64,000 nucleotides of DNA from positions 496,001 to 560,000 of the forward strand of contig NZ_JAAAMG010000001.1 of NCBI RefSeq assembly GCF_010500815.1. Direction: 5' to 3'. The position numbers and the translations under genes are program-made. This document shows positions 19,017-28,015 of the stretch, in pieces; the first letter of the stretch is position 1, and each line of letters starts with the position of its first letter. This DNA is from Jiella pacifica. Its GTDB lineage: Bacteria > Pseudomonadota > Alphaproteobacteria > Rhizobiales > Rhizobiaceae. The notes beneath the pieces were generated by a model. The model ran no database searches and was not told the DNA's origin. It was given only the letters and a program-made list of their open reading frames with translations.

Positions 19017-20546
19017 TCACGCCCCGCCCAGCAGATCCTTGTAGGCCTCCCGCAGCACATTCTTCTGCACCTTGCCCATGGTGTTGCGGGGGAGTTCGTC
19101 GACGAAGACGATGCGCTTGGGCTGCTTGAACCTTGCCAGCTTGTCCTTCAGCGCAGCGATCACCGCGTCTTCCTCCAGCGGTTCCTTCGCCACCACGCAG
19201 CCGACCACGCCCTCGCCGAAATCCTTGTGCGGCACGCCGATCACCGCGCTCTCGACGACGCCCGGAAGCTCGTCGATCACCAGCTCGACTTCCTTCGGAT
19301 AGACGTTGTAGCCGCCGGTGATGACGAGGTCCTTGCCGCGGCCGACGATGGTGACGTAGCCGTCCGGGTCGACGAAGCCGAGGTCGCCGGTGATGAAATA
19401 GCCGTCGGCACGGAACTCCGCGGCCGTCTTCTCCGGCATCTGCCAATAGCCGGAAAAGACGTTCGGCCCCTTCACCTCGATGACGCCGATCTCTCCGTCG
19501 GGCAGGATCTTGCCGCTCTCCGGATCTGCGATGCGCAGCTCCGTGCCGTCGAGCGGGAAGCCGACGGTGCCCGCCCGGCGCTCGCCGTCATAGGGGTTAG
19601 AGGTGTTCATGTTGGTTTCGGTCATGCCGTAGCGCTCGAGAATGCGCTGGCCGGTCGCCGCCTCGAAGGCGCGGTGCGTCTCGGCGAGGAGCGGCGCCGA
19701 GCCGGAGGTGAACAGCCGCATATGCGCGGTCGAATCCCGGTTGAGCCGCGGGTCGTCGAGGAGCCGGGTGTAGAAGGTCGGGACTCCCATCATCGACGTC
19801 GCCTTCGGCAGGTATTTGAATACCTCGTCCGCATCGAACTTCGGAAGGAAGATCATCGACCCGCCGGCGATCGTCACCGTGTTGGAGGCGACGAACAGGC
19901 CGTGGGTGTGGAAGATCGGCAGGACGTGGAGAAGGACGTCGTCGGCGGAAAAGCGCCAGGTCTCGCGCAGCACCTCGGCATTGGAGAGGAGGTTGCCGTG
20001 GGAGAGCATCGCCCCCTTGGAGCGGCCGGTCGTGCCCGAGGTGTAGAGGATCGCCGCGAGATCGTCCGGCGCACGGGCGACCGTTTCGAAGCGCTCGCTC
20101 GCGGCAAGCGCCTTGTCGCTGAGCGAGCCGGCGCTCTCCTCATGGGACCGCCAGATGCCGAGGGTCTCGATGGCCGCTCCGGCGGCCGTCGCGATCGGCT
20201 GCAACTGGTCGCGCCTTCTGGGGTCGCAGACGAAGACCGCGGGCCTGGCGTCGGTGAGGAAATACTCGATCTCGGCCGGCGTGTAGGCCGTGTTCAGCGG
20301 CAGGAACACGCCGCCGGCGCGCACCGTGGCGAGATACAGCATCAGCGCCTCGATGGACTTCTCCACCTGGACGGCGACCCGGTCGCCCGGCTTCAGACCG
20401 AGCGCAACGAGAGTGTTGGCAAAGCGTGCCGAGACCGTCTCGACGTCGCCATAGGAATAGTGGCGGCCGTCCGGCAGGAGCGCGAACCGGCGGCTCGGCT
20501 CGCTTTGCCCGGCCGCGAGCAGCCCGTCGAAAAGCGTATTGGTCAT
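19017..20546 (-). CDS. matB: Malonyl-CoA synthetase
   Basis: 509 aa ANL-superfamily enzyme joining malonate and CoA with ATP hydrolysis to AMP. The AMP-binding P-loop motif ILYTSGTTGRSKGAM is at ~165, followed by the YGMTETNMNTSNPYDGER adenylate motif. The hinge TGDLGFVDPDGYV and the catalytic Lys region PRNTMGKVQKN are near the C-terminus. Length and local sequence fit MatB better than long-chain ligases. The start overlaps the stop of the malonyl-CoA decarboxylase gene by 4 nt. With a dedicated TRAP transporter upstream, the pathway reads malonate uptake, activation to malonyl-CoA, then decarboxylation to acetyl-CoA. Confidence 0.93.
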   Translation of the reverse strand: MTNTLFDGLLAAGQSEPSRRFALLPDGRHYSYGDVETVSARFANTLVALGLKPGDRVAVQVEKSIEALMLYLATVRAGGVFLPLNTAYTPAEIEYFLTDARPAVFVCDPRRRDQLQPIATAAGAAIETLGIWRSHEESAGSLSDKALAASERFETVARAPDDLAAILYTSGTTGRSKGAMLSHGNLLSNAEVLRETWRFSADDVLLHVLPIFHTHGLFVASNTVTIAGGSMIFLPKFDADEVFKYLPKATSMMGVPTFYTRLLDDPRLNRDSTAHMRLFTSGSAPLLAETHRAFEAATGQRILERYGMTETNMNTSNPYDGERRAGTVGFPLDGTELRIADPESGKILPDGEIGVIEVKGPNVFSGYWQMPEKTAAEFRADGYFITGDLGFVDPDGYVTIVGRGKDLVITGGYNVYPKEVELVIDELPGVVESAVIGVPHKDFGEGVVGCVVAKEPLEEDAVIAALKDKLARFKQPKRIVFVDELPRNTMGKVQKNVLREAYKDLLGGA

Positions 20547-21898
20547 GCGACGTCCTTCAGTGTGTGTCCACCGCGCCCGGGCAGGAGCCCCGTCACCGGG
20601 CGGCTGGCGGCGATCTCGCCTTCGGCGGCGTAGGCCTCGTGCCGTTGCTCGACCTTCGGCAGATCGTAGAGATAGTTGACCATCAGCCCATGCGCCTGGG
20701 CGAGGCCGCGGCGGGACGGATCGCCCATATGCATGATGCGGTTCAGGACTGCGCCATTGCCGAGATGGAAACGGGCGACGGGATCGAGCGGCTGGCCGTC
20801 GCCGCGCTTGGCCCTGAGAAAATACCGGGCCGCAAGCGACAGGATGCCCGGCCGCGCTTCCTCGACGCGGGCCGGATCGGCCTGCCAGTCGGTCTCCGAG
20901 ACGATGTCGATCGCGCGTTTCTCCGCTGGCTCGAGCCGCTCAAGGACGTCCTTTGGCAGGGCTTCGATCCAGGCCGAAAAGCCCGGCACCGGCGAGAGGG
21001 TCACGAAGGTCTTGAGGCTCGGAAAATGCTCCTTCAGATCCTCGGCCACCTGCTTGATCAGGAAGGAGCCGAAGGAGACGCTGGCGAGCCCCTTGTGGCA
21101 GTTGGAGATCGAATAGAAGACGGCGGTCTGGGCGTCCTCGGCGGCGATGATCGCGCGATCGGGATCGAGCACCGAGGCGATCGAGGCCGGGATCTCGTCG
21201 GTGAGCGCCACCTCGACGAAGATCAAGGGATCGTCCGGGATCGATGGATGGAAGAAGGCGAAGCAGCGTCGGTCGGCAGGCGCGAGGCGCTGGCGCAACT
21301 CGTCCCAGTTGCCGATGGCGTGGACCGCCTCGTACTGGATGATCTTTTCCAGGATCGAGGCCGGGGTGTTCCAGTCGATCGGCCGCAGCATCAGGAAGCC
21401 GCGGTTGAACCAGGACTGGAAGAGGTGCCTGAGATCCTTGTCGACCGGGGCGAGCCGGGCAGGGTCCTTGCGGCAAAGCGGCAGCAGCCGCTCGCGCAGC
21501 TTGACGAGCTCGGCGGTGCCGCCGGGCGCGAGATTGAGGCGGCGGAACAGTTCCTGGCGCGGCGGCTCGGCGATCTGCTGCAGGCGGACAAGCGCCTCGG
21601 CGTCCGGATGGCTGGCATAGGCCGTCGCCGCTTCGGCAAGTTCGACCGGGTCGGGCGAAAACTCCTCGGCCAGCATGTGGAAGAAGCGCTTGATGCCCTT
21701 GTCGTCGAGGGCGCGGACGCCGTGGATGATGTCCGCCGCCATCCGCACGCCCGTCGCCTCGCCGCGCGAGGAGACGAGCCGGTGGCAGAGCGCCGCGAGT
21801 TCCGGCACGTCGACGCTTTGCGGCCTTTCCTCGCCCGCGAACCAGGAGCGGGCACCGATCGAACTCAAGAGATCCGACAGAAGCGAGACGCGGCTCAT
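20543..21898 (-). CDS. matA: Malonyl-CoA decarboxylase
   Basis: 451 aa enzyme converting malonyl-CoA to acetyl-CoA and CO2. It has the helical N-terminal oligomerisation domain (~1-170) and the acetyltransferase-like catalytic domain. Family motifs include FFHPSIPDDPLIFVEVAL and SNCHKGLASVSFGSFLIK, the latter holding the Ser/His region that binds and cleaves the substrate, and TLSPVPGFSAWI. The ATG at 21898 overlaps the dctM stop by 4 nt and its own stop overlaps matB. Several longer in-frame starts run through dctM and are not credible. Its function as the second enzymatic step of malonate use is secure by homology and context. Confidence 0.94.
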   Translation of the reverse strand: MSRVSLLSDLLSSIGARSWFAGEERPQSVDVPELAALCHRLVSSRGEATGVRMAADIIHGVRALDDKGIKRFFHMLAEEFSPDPVELAEAATAYASHPDAEALVRLQQIAEPPRQELFRRLNLAPGGTAELVKLRERLLPLCRKDPARLAPVDKDLRHLFQSWFNRGFLMLRPIDWNTPASILEKIIQYEAVHAIGNWDELRQRLAPADRRCFAFFHPSIPDDPLIFVEVALTDEIPASIASVLDPDRAIIAAEDAQTAVFYSISNCHKGLASVSFGSFLIKQVAEDLKEHFPSLKTFVTLSPVPGFSAWIEALPKDVLERLEPAEKRAIDIVSETDWQADPARVEEARPGILSLAARYFLRAKRGDGQPLDPVARFHLGNGAVLNRIMHMGDPSRRGLAQAHGLMVNYLYDLPKVEQRHEAYAAEGEIAASRPVTGLLPGRGGHTLKDVA

Positions 21899-23223
21899 CC
21901 TCCAGGCCCCATGACAAGATTTGGCAGGAACAGGGCGATCTCGGGAAAGACGCAGAGCACGACGATCCCGAGCACCATGCACAAGACATAGGGCAGTGAC
22001 CCGCGCAGAATTTGGGCGAGCGAGATGTCCGGCGCGATGCCGTTGATGACGTAGAGATTCAGCCCGACCGGCGGGGTGATCAGGCCGATTTCCATGTTGA
22101 TCGTCAGGATCACCGCGAACCAGTAGGGATCGAAGCCGGCATTGGTGATGATCGGCAGAAGGATCGGCGCGGTCATCAGGATGACGCCGACCGGCGGCAG
22201 GAAGAAGCCGGCCACCAGCAGGAACAGGTTGATCACCGCCATCAGAACCCAGCGATTGACGTCCATGTCGGCGATCGCCTGCGCCACGGTCTGGGTGATG
22301 AACATCGAGGAGAGGGCGAAGGCGAAGAGATCCGCCGCGCCGATGATCAGCATGATCATCACGCTCTCCTTGAGCGTGTCCCGGAAGATCACGTTCATCG
22401 AGGAGAACTTCCAGGCCTTGGAGAAGACGCCGTAGACCACCGCGACGAGGACGAGGCAGAACAGCGCGCCGACACCGGCGGCCTCCGAAGGCGTCGCGAC
22501 GCCGCCGTAGAGCACCCAGAGCACGCCGACGATGATGGCGAGGAAGGGCAGCACCCGCGGCAGCGCGGCGAAGCGCTCGCGCATGGTGAAGCGTTGGGAG
22601 AGTTCGGAGAGGCCGAGCCCGCGCCGTTTGCAGGCGATGATCGTCCAGGCCATGAAGAAGATCGTCAGCATCAGCCCCGGCATCAGGCCGGCCAGGAACA
22701 GCCGACCGATCGAGGTTTCCGTCGCGATGCCGTAGACGATCATCGTCACGGAGGGCGGGATGAGGATGCCGAGCGTGCCGCCGGCGGCGATCGAGCCGGC
22801 GGCGATCTCCGCCGGATAGCCGCGCTGGCGCATTTCCGGAATGCCCATCTTGCCGATCGCGGCGCAGGTGGCGGGCGAGGAGCCGGAGAGCGCGGCGAAG
22901 ATCGAGCAGGCGCCGAGATTGGACAAAACGAGGCCGCCCGGCACCCGGTTCAGCCAGCGGTCGAGCGCCTCGTAGAGATCCTTGCCGGCGGGCGAGGAGG
23001 CGACGGCGGCGCCCATCAGGATGAACATCGGCACGGCGACGAGGCTGAAGGGCGAGAGATAGCCGAAGAACTGCTCGCCGACGGTCTCCAGGAAGAAGCC
23101 GCCATAGACAACATAGAGCGCGCCCATGGCGACGAGGCCGAGGGAAAAGGCGATCGGCGTTCCGATGGCCAGGAGGCCGAGCAGGACGACCAGCATCACC
23201 AGGCCGGCGAGAAGCGGGCTCAC
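21895..23223 (-). CDS. dctM: TRAP transporter large permease (DctM)
   Basis: 442 aa inner-membrane protein with about 12 hydrophobic segments. It carries DctM family marks: ILMGAAVASSPAGKDLYEALDRWL near the N-terminus, GTLGILIPPSVTMIVYG in the first half and LITPPVGLNLYVINGI near the end. It is the large channel subunit of a tripartite ATP-independent periplasmic (TRAP) carrier driven by the Na+ gradient. The GTG at 23223 overlaps the dctQ stop by 4 nt and removes an arginine-rich upstream extension. The gene order dctP-dctQ-dctM-matA-matB makes malonate the likely substrate; that is inference from context. Confidence 0.93.
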   Translation of the reverse strand: MSPLLAGLVMLVVLLGLLAIGTPIAFSLGLVAMGALYVVYGGFFLETVGEQFFGYLSPFSLVAVPMFILMGAAVASSPAGKDLYEALDRWLNRVPGGLVLSNLGACSIFAALSGSSPATCAAIGKMGIPEMRQRGYPAEIAAGSIAAGGTLGILIPPSVTMIVYGIATETSIGRLFLAGLMPGLMLTIFFMAWTIIACKRRGLGLSELSQRFTMRERFAALPRVLPFLAIIVGVLWVLYGGVATPSEAAGVGALFCLVLVAVVYGVFSKAWKFSSMNVIFRDTLKESVMIMLIIGAADLFAFALSSMFITQTVAQAIADMDVNRWVLMAVINLFLLVAGFFLPPVGVILMTAPILLPIITNAGFDPYWFAVILTINMEIGLITPPVGLNLYVINGIAPDISLAQILRGSLPYVLCMVLGIVVLCVFPEIALFLPNLVMGPGG

Positions 23224-23762
23224 GGTCGGACCTCCTCGGTGGTCTCGGAAAACAGGACGGGTTGCGGTTCCACCGGATCGGCGCCGTCGAGGAAGAGCCG
23301 CAGGATCTCGGCGACATATTGCAGCGCCAGCATCACCGTGCCGACCGGCATCGGCAGAAGCGGCATCCACAGGGGCACGGCCCAGACGGTCTCGGAGGTC
23401 CAGCCGTTCGACCAAGCCTCCTCGAAATGCACCCAGCCGGCATAGGCGAGCAACGCTACGAAGAGCAGCGAGAACAGCGCGGCGAGGATCTGCATGGCAA
23501 GGCGCAGCGGCGGCGCGGCGGCCATCTGCACGATGTCGACATTGACGTGGCCCTTGACGATCAGCACCCAGGGCGCGCCGAGGAACGTCGCCGCGACGAT
23601 GGCATAGGCGGTGTATTCGGTCTGCCAGACGGTCGACCAGCCGAGCGCGTAGCGCACGAAGACCATGTGGCTGACTGAGAGGACGGCGGAAAACAGCAGC
23701 GCCGCGGCAAGGACGCCGAGCCCCTGCGAGATCGCCGAGATCACCCGAATGAAAAGGCGCAT
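23220..23762 (-). CDS. dctQ: TRAP transporter small permease (DctQ)
   Basis: 180 aa membrane protein with four hydrophobic segments, the usual DctQ design. It includes SVSHMVFVRYALGWSTVWQTEY after the first helix and GAPWVLIVKGHVNVDIV in the middle, a stretch conserved in small TRAP subunits. It pairs with the large permease and docks the binding protein. The stop overlaps the dctM GTG. A 118-base gap separates it from dctP and contains a possible stem (23802-23808 with 23820-23826). Such a stem could favour excess production of the binding protein over the permease. Confidence 0.92.
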   Translation of the reverse strand: MRLFIRVISAISQGLGVLAAALLFSAVLSVSHMVFVRYALGWSTVWQTEYTAYAIVAATFLGAPWVLIVKGHVNVDIVQMAAAPPLRLAMQILAALFSLLFVALLAYAGWVHFEEAWSNGWTSETVWAVPLWMPLLPMPVGTVMLALQYVAEILRLFLDGADPVEPQPVLFSETTEEVRP

Positions 23763-23801
23763 GAGGTCTCCACGGGCCGCACGAAGCTCGCGGCCTGGCC
23801 G

Positions 23802-23826
23802 CGGGGCGCCGGAAAGCGACGCCCCG
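23802..23826 (-). other. Possible stem-loop between dctP and dctQ
   Basis: The stem CGGGGCG (23802-23808) pairs with CGCCCCG (23820-23826) around an 11-nt loop. It is GC-rich, short and lacks a U-tract. It may lower readthrough or protect the dctP message, but this is only suggestive. Confidence 0.35.
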
Positions 23827-23880
23827 TGAGGTTAAGCGGGGCTCCGGCCGCTGGCCGAATCCCCACGCGAACGGTGACCG

Positions 23881-24870
23881 TCACTCGACGGCGAGCGCGT
23901 CGTCGATCAGCTTCTGGCCGTTCGGCACCTTCTCGGCGAAGTTCTTGTAGGACGTCTCCTTGGCGATCTGCAGCCAGGCGTCATAGTCTTCCTTCGACAT
24001 CTCGACGACCTCGACGCCGTTCTTCTTGTAGACCTCGATGAGCTCGGCATCGAGCTTCTTGGCTTCGCCGGCGAAATAGTCCTCTGCGGCCTGGCCGGCG
24101 GCCATCACTGCCTTCTGCTGCTCTTCGTTCAGCCGGTCGAAGGAGCGCTTCGACATCAGGATCGGCTCGTACATGAACCACAGGGCGTTCTCGCCCGGCG
24201 CGGTCAGGCACTTGGCCAGTTCGTAGATGCGATAGGAGATGAGCGAGCCCGAAGAGGTGTTGGCCCCGGTCAGGACGTTCTGCTGCATGCCGGTGTAGAT
24301 TTCCGACGAGGGCATCGAGGAAATCGACGAGCCGGCGCCGACCAGCATCTCCTCGAAGGCCGGACCTGCGGCGCGCAGCACCTGGCCCTTGGCCGTGTCC
24401 GGAGAGGTGACGCATTGCGTCGACGAAACGAAGCCGCCGGCGAGCCAGGCGTCGGACAGGACGATCGCGCCGGCCTTGTCCACCTCGGCCTTGATCGCGT
24501 CCATGAAGGGCGAATCGTTCAGCCGCGCGGCGCGCTCGTGATTGCCGACGAGGCCGGGCATCAGCGTCGCGGAAAAGGCCGGATGGCGGCCGGAAGCATA
24601 GTCGAGCGGGAAGGCGGTGATGTCCACCTGGCCCTTGGTCACGGCGCCCCACTGGTCCTTCGCCTTGAACAGCGATTCGCCGGGGAAGACCTGCAGTGCC
24701 AAGCCGACATCGGCCTTTTCGAGCTCCTTGCCGATCAACTGCACCATCTCGTCGCGCACGTCTCCCTTGCCGCCCGGCCACTGATGCGAGGCACGCAGCG
24801 TGACGTCCTGGGCGACGGCCGAGCCGCAGAGGGCAAGGCCGCAGACGGCCGAAAGCAATAGTTTCTTCAT
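23881..24870 (-). CDS. dctP: TRAP transporter substrate-binding protein (DctP)
   Basis: 329 aa periplasmic binding protein of the DctP (SBP_bac_7) family. The signal peptide MKKLLLSAVCGLALCGSAVAQ is followed by TLRASHQWPGG. Family features include LFKAKDQWGAVTKGQVDI and the substrate-clamping Arg region LRAAGPAFEEML. The ATG at 24870 was chosen over one two codons upstream because the Shine-Dalgarno GGAGG then has correct 7-nt spacing. It is the first gene of the malonate operon and is transcribed divergently from the GntR regulator. Malonate as ligand is an inference from matA and matB downstream. Confidence 0.92.
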   Translation of the reverse strand: MKKLLLSAVCGLALCGSAVAQDVTLRASHQWPGGKGDVRDEMVQLIGKELEKADVGLALQVFPGESLFKAKDQWGAVTKGQVDITAFPLDYASGRHPAFSATLMPGLVGNHERAARLNDSPFMDAIKAEVDKAGAIVLSDAWLAGGFVSSTQCVTSPDTAKGQVLRAAGPAFEEMLVGAGSSISSMPSSEIYTGMQQNVLTGANTSSGSLISYRIYELAKCLTAPGENALWFMYEPILMSKRSFDRLNEEQQKAVMAAGQAAEDYFAGEAKKLDAELIEVYKKNGVEVVEMSKEDYDAWLQIAKETSYKNFAEKVPNGQKLIDDALAVE

Positions 24871-24960
24871 GTTCATTCCTCCCGTGTTGAAGCCTTGGCT
24901 TCCTGACTCCTCCAAGCCATCCGGCGAACCAACATCGACTTGCACACGAAGTCAAGGCAA

Positions 24961-24970
24961 TTGTATACGA
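24961..24970. promoter_or_regulatory. Candidate GntR/MatR operator
   Basis: TTGTATACGA is centred on the palindrome GTATAC (24963-24968) in the 130-base divergent region between dctP and the GntR gene. It closely resembles the FCD-subfamily consensus and, from memory, the Rhizobium MatR operator built on TTGTA/TACA half-sites. Binding here would control both directions. Confidence 0.6.
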
Positions 24971-25000
24971 TTTACAGATCAACGACGCCGGTCTAATCGC

Positions 25001-25747
25001 ATGGAAACCACCACAAAACACGCCGTCGAGACAGCCGCAGCTGACGCGACCGCCGGAAGCGAGGAGCCATCGCCTCGGCGCCGGCCGCCCGGCAGCCGGG
25101 TCAAGTCGAGCGAGATCCGGGATGTGCTGGAACAGGAGATCGTCACCGGAGAACGTTCGGCGGGCGAGCGGCTCGACGAGCAGGCCGTCGCCGCGCGCTT
25201 CGGCGTCTCCCGCACCCCGGTTCGCGAGGCGATCAACCAGCTCGCTTCGGCCGGGCTCGTCGAACTCATCCCGAACCGGGGCGCCTTCGTGCGCGAGACC
25301 GGCCTCGGCGAGATGGTCGAGATGTTCGAGGTGATGGCCGAGCTGGAAGGCATGGCCGGCCGGCTCGCGGCGCGGCGGATCTCGGCTGCGGCGCGGTCCA
25401 GGCTACGGGCGGCTCTGGCGGCCTGCGAGGGGGCGGCGGCGCGCGAGGCGCCGGACGACTACTATTACGAAAACGAGCGCTTCCATCAGGCGATCTACGA
25501 TGCCTGCGGCAACGGCTTCCTCGCCGAGGAGGCCCGCCGCCTGCATCTTCGCCTCAAGGCCTTCCGCCGGCTTCAGCTGCGCGTACCCCAGCGCATGCAC
25601 CAGTCGCTCGCCGAACACCGCGACATCGTCGCCGCGATCGAGGCCGGCGACGGCGAGCGGGCCGAAGCCGGGTTGAAAAGCCACATCATGGTCCAGGGCG
25701 AGCGCTTCGCGGACCTCGTCGCCAGCCTGACGCCGAAGGGGTTTTGA
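25001..25747 (+). CDS. matR: GntR family regulator of malonate genes (FadR/FCD type)
   Basis: 248 aa transcription factor. The N-terminal winged helix (~35-95) has the recognition-helix motif GVSRTPVREAINQLASAGLVEL. The C-terminal FCD helical domain (~105-235) keeps the metal-ligand His positions in NERFHQAIY, AEHRDIV and LKSHIMVQ. The start is the ATG at 25001, which removes a non-coding-looking upstream stretch. It is divergent from dctP, with a GTATAC-centred operator between them, as in the known matR-matABC clusters. It probably represses the malonate operon and is released by malonate or malonyl-CoA; the effector is inferred. The gene symbol rests on context rather than close sequence identity. 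Confidence 0.85.
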   Translation: METTTKHAVETAAADATAGSEEPSPRRRPPGSRVKSSEIRDVLEQEIVTGERSAGERLDEQAVAARFGVSRTPVREAINQLASAGLVELIPNRGAFVRETGLGEMVEMFEVMAELEGMAGRLAARRISAAARSRLRAALAACEGAAAREAPDDYYYENERFHQAIYDACGNGFLAEEARRLHLRLKAFRRLQLRVPQRMHQSLAEHRDIVAAIEAGDGERAEAGLKSHIMVQGERFADLVASLTPKGF

Positions 25748-25958
25748 ACTTGTCGAGGTGGCATTGCTGGTGAGCGCCGCCATCACCGACGAAGTGCGAC
25801 CATCACGGGATGCAACATCGGGCATGCAGAGGAAGCTGTCCGCCGTCACGGCTTTGTGAGTCGGGGGGGCCGGTTGGTCGCGGCGACTGCGCGACTAGGT
25901 TGATCGTTATGATGCGGTGTTCGACCGGCCGCCAACCCCAGCGACGTGGAATGTACCA

Positions 25959-26489
25959 ATGATCAGATTTGCCGCCGCCGCCCTGGCTTCGACGCTGCTT
26001 GCCATGCCCGCAGCCTTCGCCCAGGGGCAGGCCGACATGAACGATGCCAAGAACGTCGAGATGAAGGGAGCCGACGGCGCTTCCATTGGCAGCGTCTCGT
26101 TCGTGCCGACGCCCCATGGTGTCCTCATCGAGGCCGACCTTCAGAACCTGCCCGATGGCGTTCATGGCTTCCACATCCACGAGACGGGCGCCTGCGAGGG
26201 CGACTTCACGTCTGCGGGCGGCCACTACAACCCCGCCGACGTCGATCACGGCTATATGAGCGAGAGCGGTCCGCACGCCGGCGACATGCCCAACATCGTC
26301 GCCGCGAACGGGGTCGCCAAAGTCTCCGTGTTCAATCCGAACGTGACGATGACCGGGGGTGAGGCGCCGCTCGACGATGACGACGGCTCGGCGCTGATGA
26401 TCCATTCCGGCGCCGACGACTACGCCTCGCAACCCTCGGGCGACGCCGGATCACGGATCGCCTGTGGCGTCATCTTCCCGGCGAAGTGA
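25959..26489 (+). CDS. sodC: Periplasmic Cu/Zn superoxide dismutase
   Basis: 176 aa secreted enzyme that disproportionates superoxide in the periplasm. The signal peptide is MIRFAAAALASTLLAMPAAFAQ. Metal ligands are visible: GFHIHE (Cu), AGGHYNP and GPHAGDMPN (bridging and Zn His), and ALMIHSGADDY (Cu His and the nearby Asp). The structural disulfide Cys pair is in GACEGDF and RIACGV, and the active-site Arg precedes the second Cys. Length is typical. It is monocistronic in a 211-base upstream space, with no clear operator seen. Identity is secure. Confidence 0.95.
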   Translation: MIRFAAAALASTLLAMPAAFAQGQADMNDAKNVEMKGADGASIGSVSFVPTPHGVLIEADLQNLPDGVHGFHIHETGACEGDFTSAGGHYNPADVDHGYMSESGPHAGDMPNIVAANGVAKVSVFNPNVTMTGGEAPLDDDDGSALMIHSGADDYASQPSGDAGSRIACGVIFPAK

Positions 26490-26584
26490 CTGCGGCGAGC
26501 GGTCCATCGCGATAGCGGCGGACCGCATCGGCTGCGGGCTGTCCAATCGGTCGGTGACGCGTCGGGCATCCCGTGAGACCTTCG

Positions 26585-27205
26585 TCAGGCGGCCTCGGGC
26601 AGCCAATTCATCGGCCGATGGCCGGGCAGGGCCTCGATGCGCGTCAGCCAGGCGCCGATCGCTGGAAAGGCGGAGAGATCGAACCCGCCTTCCTCGGCGA
26701 CGTGGGTGTAGGCATAGAGCGCGATGTCGGCGAGACTGGCTGCGCTCCCCGCCAGCCAGTCCTGCCCGGCGAGCCGGCGTTCCATGACGGCGAGGGCCTT
26801 GAGGCCGCCCGTCATCGTAGCGGCCAGCCGCTCCTCGGTGGCATAGGCGGCGAGGCGGGGATAGATCCGCAGCGACCGGCGCACGGCGACATGCGGCTCG
26901 TGGCTGTATTGCTCGAAGAACATCCACGAGAGCATCGCCGCCCGGTCGAACGGATCGGCCGGCACGAAGGCGGTCTCCTCGCCGAGGTAGAAGAGCATCG
27001 CGTTCGATTCCGGCAGGCAGCGCCCGTCTTCCAACTCGAGCAGCGGTACCTTGCCGTTCGCATTCTTGGCGAGATAGCCCGGCTGCTGCGTGCCACCGTC
27101 TTCGGTCGAGACGCCGACGTGACGGAACGGCCTGCCGGTCAGTGCGCAGAGAAGCCGCGGCTTGTAGCAGTTGCCGGAGTCCGGCATGCCGTAAATCGTG
27201 ATCAT
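26585..27205 (-). CDS. Glutathione S-transferase family protein
   Basis: 206 aa cytosolic GST. The thioredoxin-fold N-terminal domain begins MITIYGMPDSGNCYKPRLL, where the Ser/Cys region would touch the glutathione thiol. The cis-Pro segment is NGKVPLLELEDG, and the ESNAMLFYLGE motif binds the glutamyl end. The C-terminal helical domain includes LADIALYAYTHVAEEGGF with the N-capping Asp. The ATG at 27205 is the only start that gives a normal N-terminus. It is separate from sodC (convergent) and from the PilZ gene upstream. The electrophilic substrate is not predictable. Confidence 0.92.
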   Translation of the reverse strand: MITIYGMPDSGNCYKPRLLCALTGRPFRHVGVSTEDGGTQQPGYLAKNANGKVPLLELEDGRCLPESNAMLFYLGEETAFVPADPFDRAAMLSWMFFEQYSHEPHVAVRRSLRIYPRLAAYATEERLAATMTGGLKALAVMERRLAGQDWLAGSAASLADIALYAYTHVAEEGGFDLSAFPAIGAWLTRIEALPGHRPMNWLPEAA

Positions 27206-27285
27206 CGCGCAAATCCCCGTGGAACTCACCGGGAGAATTGCATCCTCGGCACCGCTGCGCCAATTCATCTTCGTGAAGGCAGCGA

Positions 27286-27891
27286 TCAGCCGATCAAGGA
27301 ATGCAGCGTCTGCTCGGTCTGTACCGAGGCGAATTCGATGGCAAACCCGTCTTCGAGATGACGCACGACGGTGCCTTGCATCATTCCCAGCGTCACACGG
27401 GACTTGAGGGCAGGACGGACCGCGCATTGCACCGCAGCACCCGACAGCGACAGGTCGATGATCTTGACCTGGTACTTGCGGCCGTCGTCGAGAGTGACGT
27501 CGACGCGGGGATCCTTCGGCATCAGGCGCTGGTGGCGACGGTCTTCCGGCAAGTCGAGTTCGGCGCGGTTGGCGAACCAGGTGAGCTGCGCGGCGAGCTT
27601 CTCGCGCTTTCGCTCGGAGTTGATGAGATCGACTGCGAAACCACCAGGATAGATGCGCGCGACGCTGCCTTCGAGACGGCCGATGTGATCGACGTAGAAA
27701 ATGATGCGCTCGCCCTGGCGTGGCTCGACGGGCGTCGCCACCGCGACCCCGCCGGGGGACATGTTCTCCACCCGGCAAGGAAACTCCTCGAAATTCTCGC
27801 GCATGAAACGTCCGAGCAGGTCGAGATTGACCCGGCTGAACCGACGCCGTTCGGACGGTTCGGACCTCGAGGACTGAGGCATCATGTTCAT
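27286..27891 (-). CDS. Tandem PilZ domain protein (c-di-GMP receptor candidate)
   Basis: 201 aa protein with two PilZ-like halves. The first has RRRFSRVNL and NMSPGGVAV, which match the RxxxR and (D/N)xSxxG motifs that bind cyclic di-GMP. The second (~105-195) has DLSLSGAAVQ but a less clear arginine motif (QRLMPKDPR), so it may be degenerate. Such proteins couple c-di-GMP to motility, polysaccharide or cell-cycle outputs. The gene is alone, with 527 bases free of genes upstream. Which process it controls cannot be told from the neighbourhood. Confidence 0.88.
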   Translation of the reverse strand: MNMMPQSSRSEPSERRRFSRVNLDLLGRFMRENFEEFPCRVENMSPGGVAVATPVEPRQGERIIFYVDHIGRLEGSVARIYPGGFAVDLINSERKREKLAAQLTWFANRAELDLPEDRRHQRLMPKDPRVDVTLDDGRKYQVKIIDLSLSGAAVQCAVRPALKSRVTLGMMQGTVVRHLEDGFAIEFASVQTEQTLHSLIG

Positions 27892-28015
27892 CGCGGGGTC
27901 CGCTCTTTTCGTCGCAAGCCGGTTCGTGTCACATCGCCGAAGAATATCGTGTGAGGGTTAAGGAAGCGTAGATTCGGCTGCTTCGCGCCCCGTCCTTGCC
28001 GTCGATGGCTGCAAG

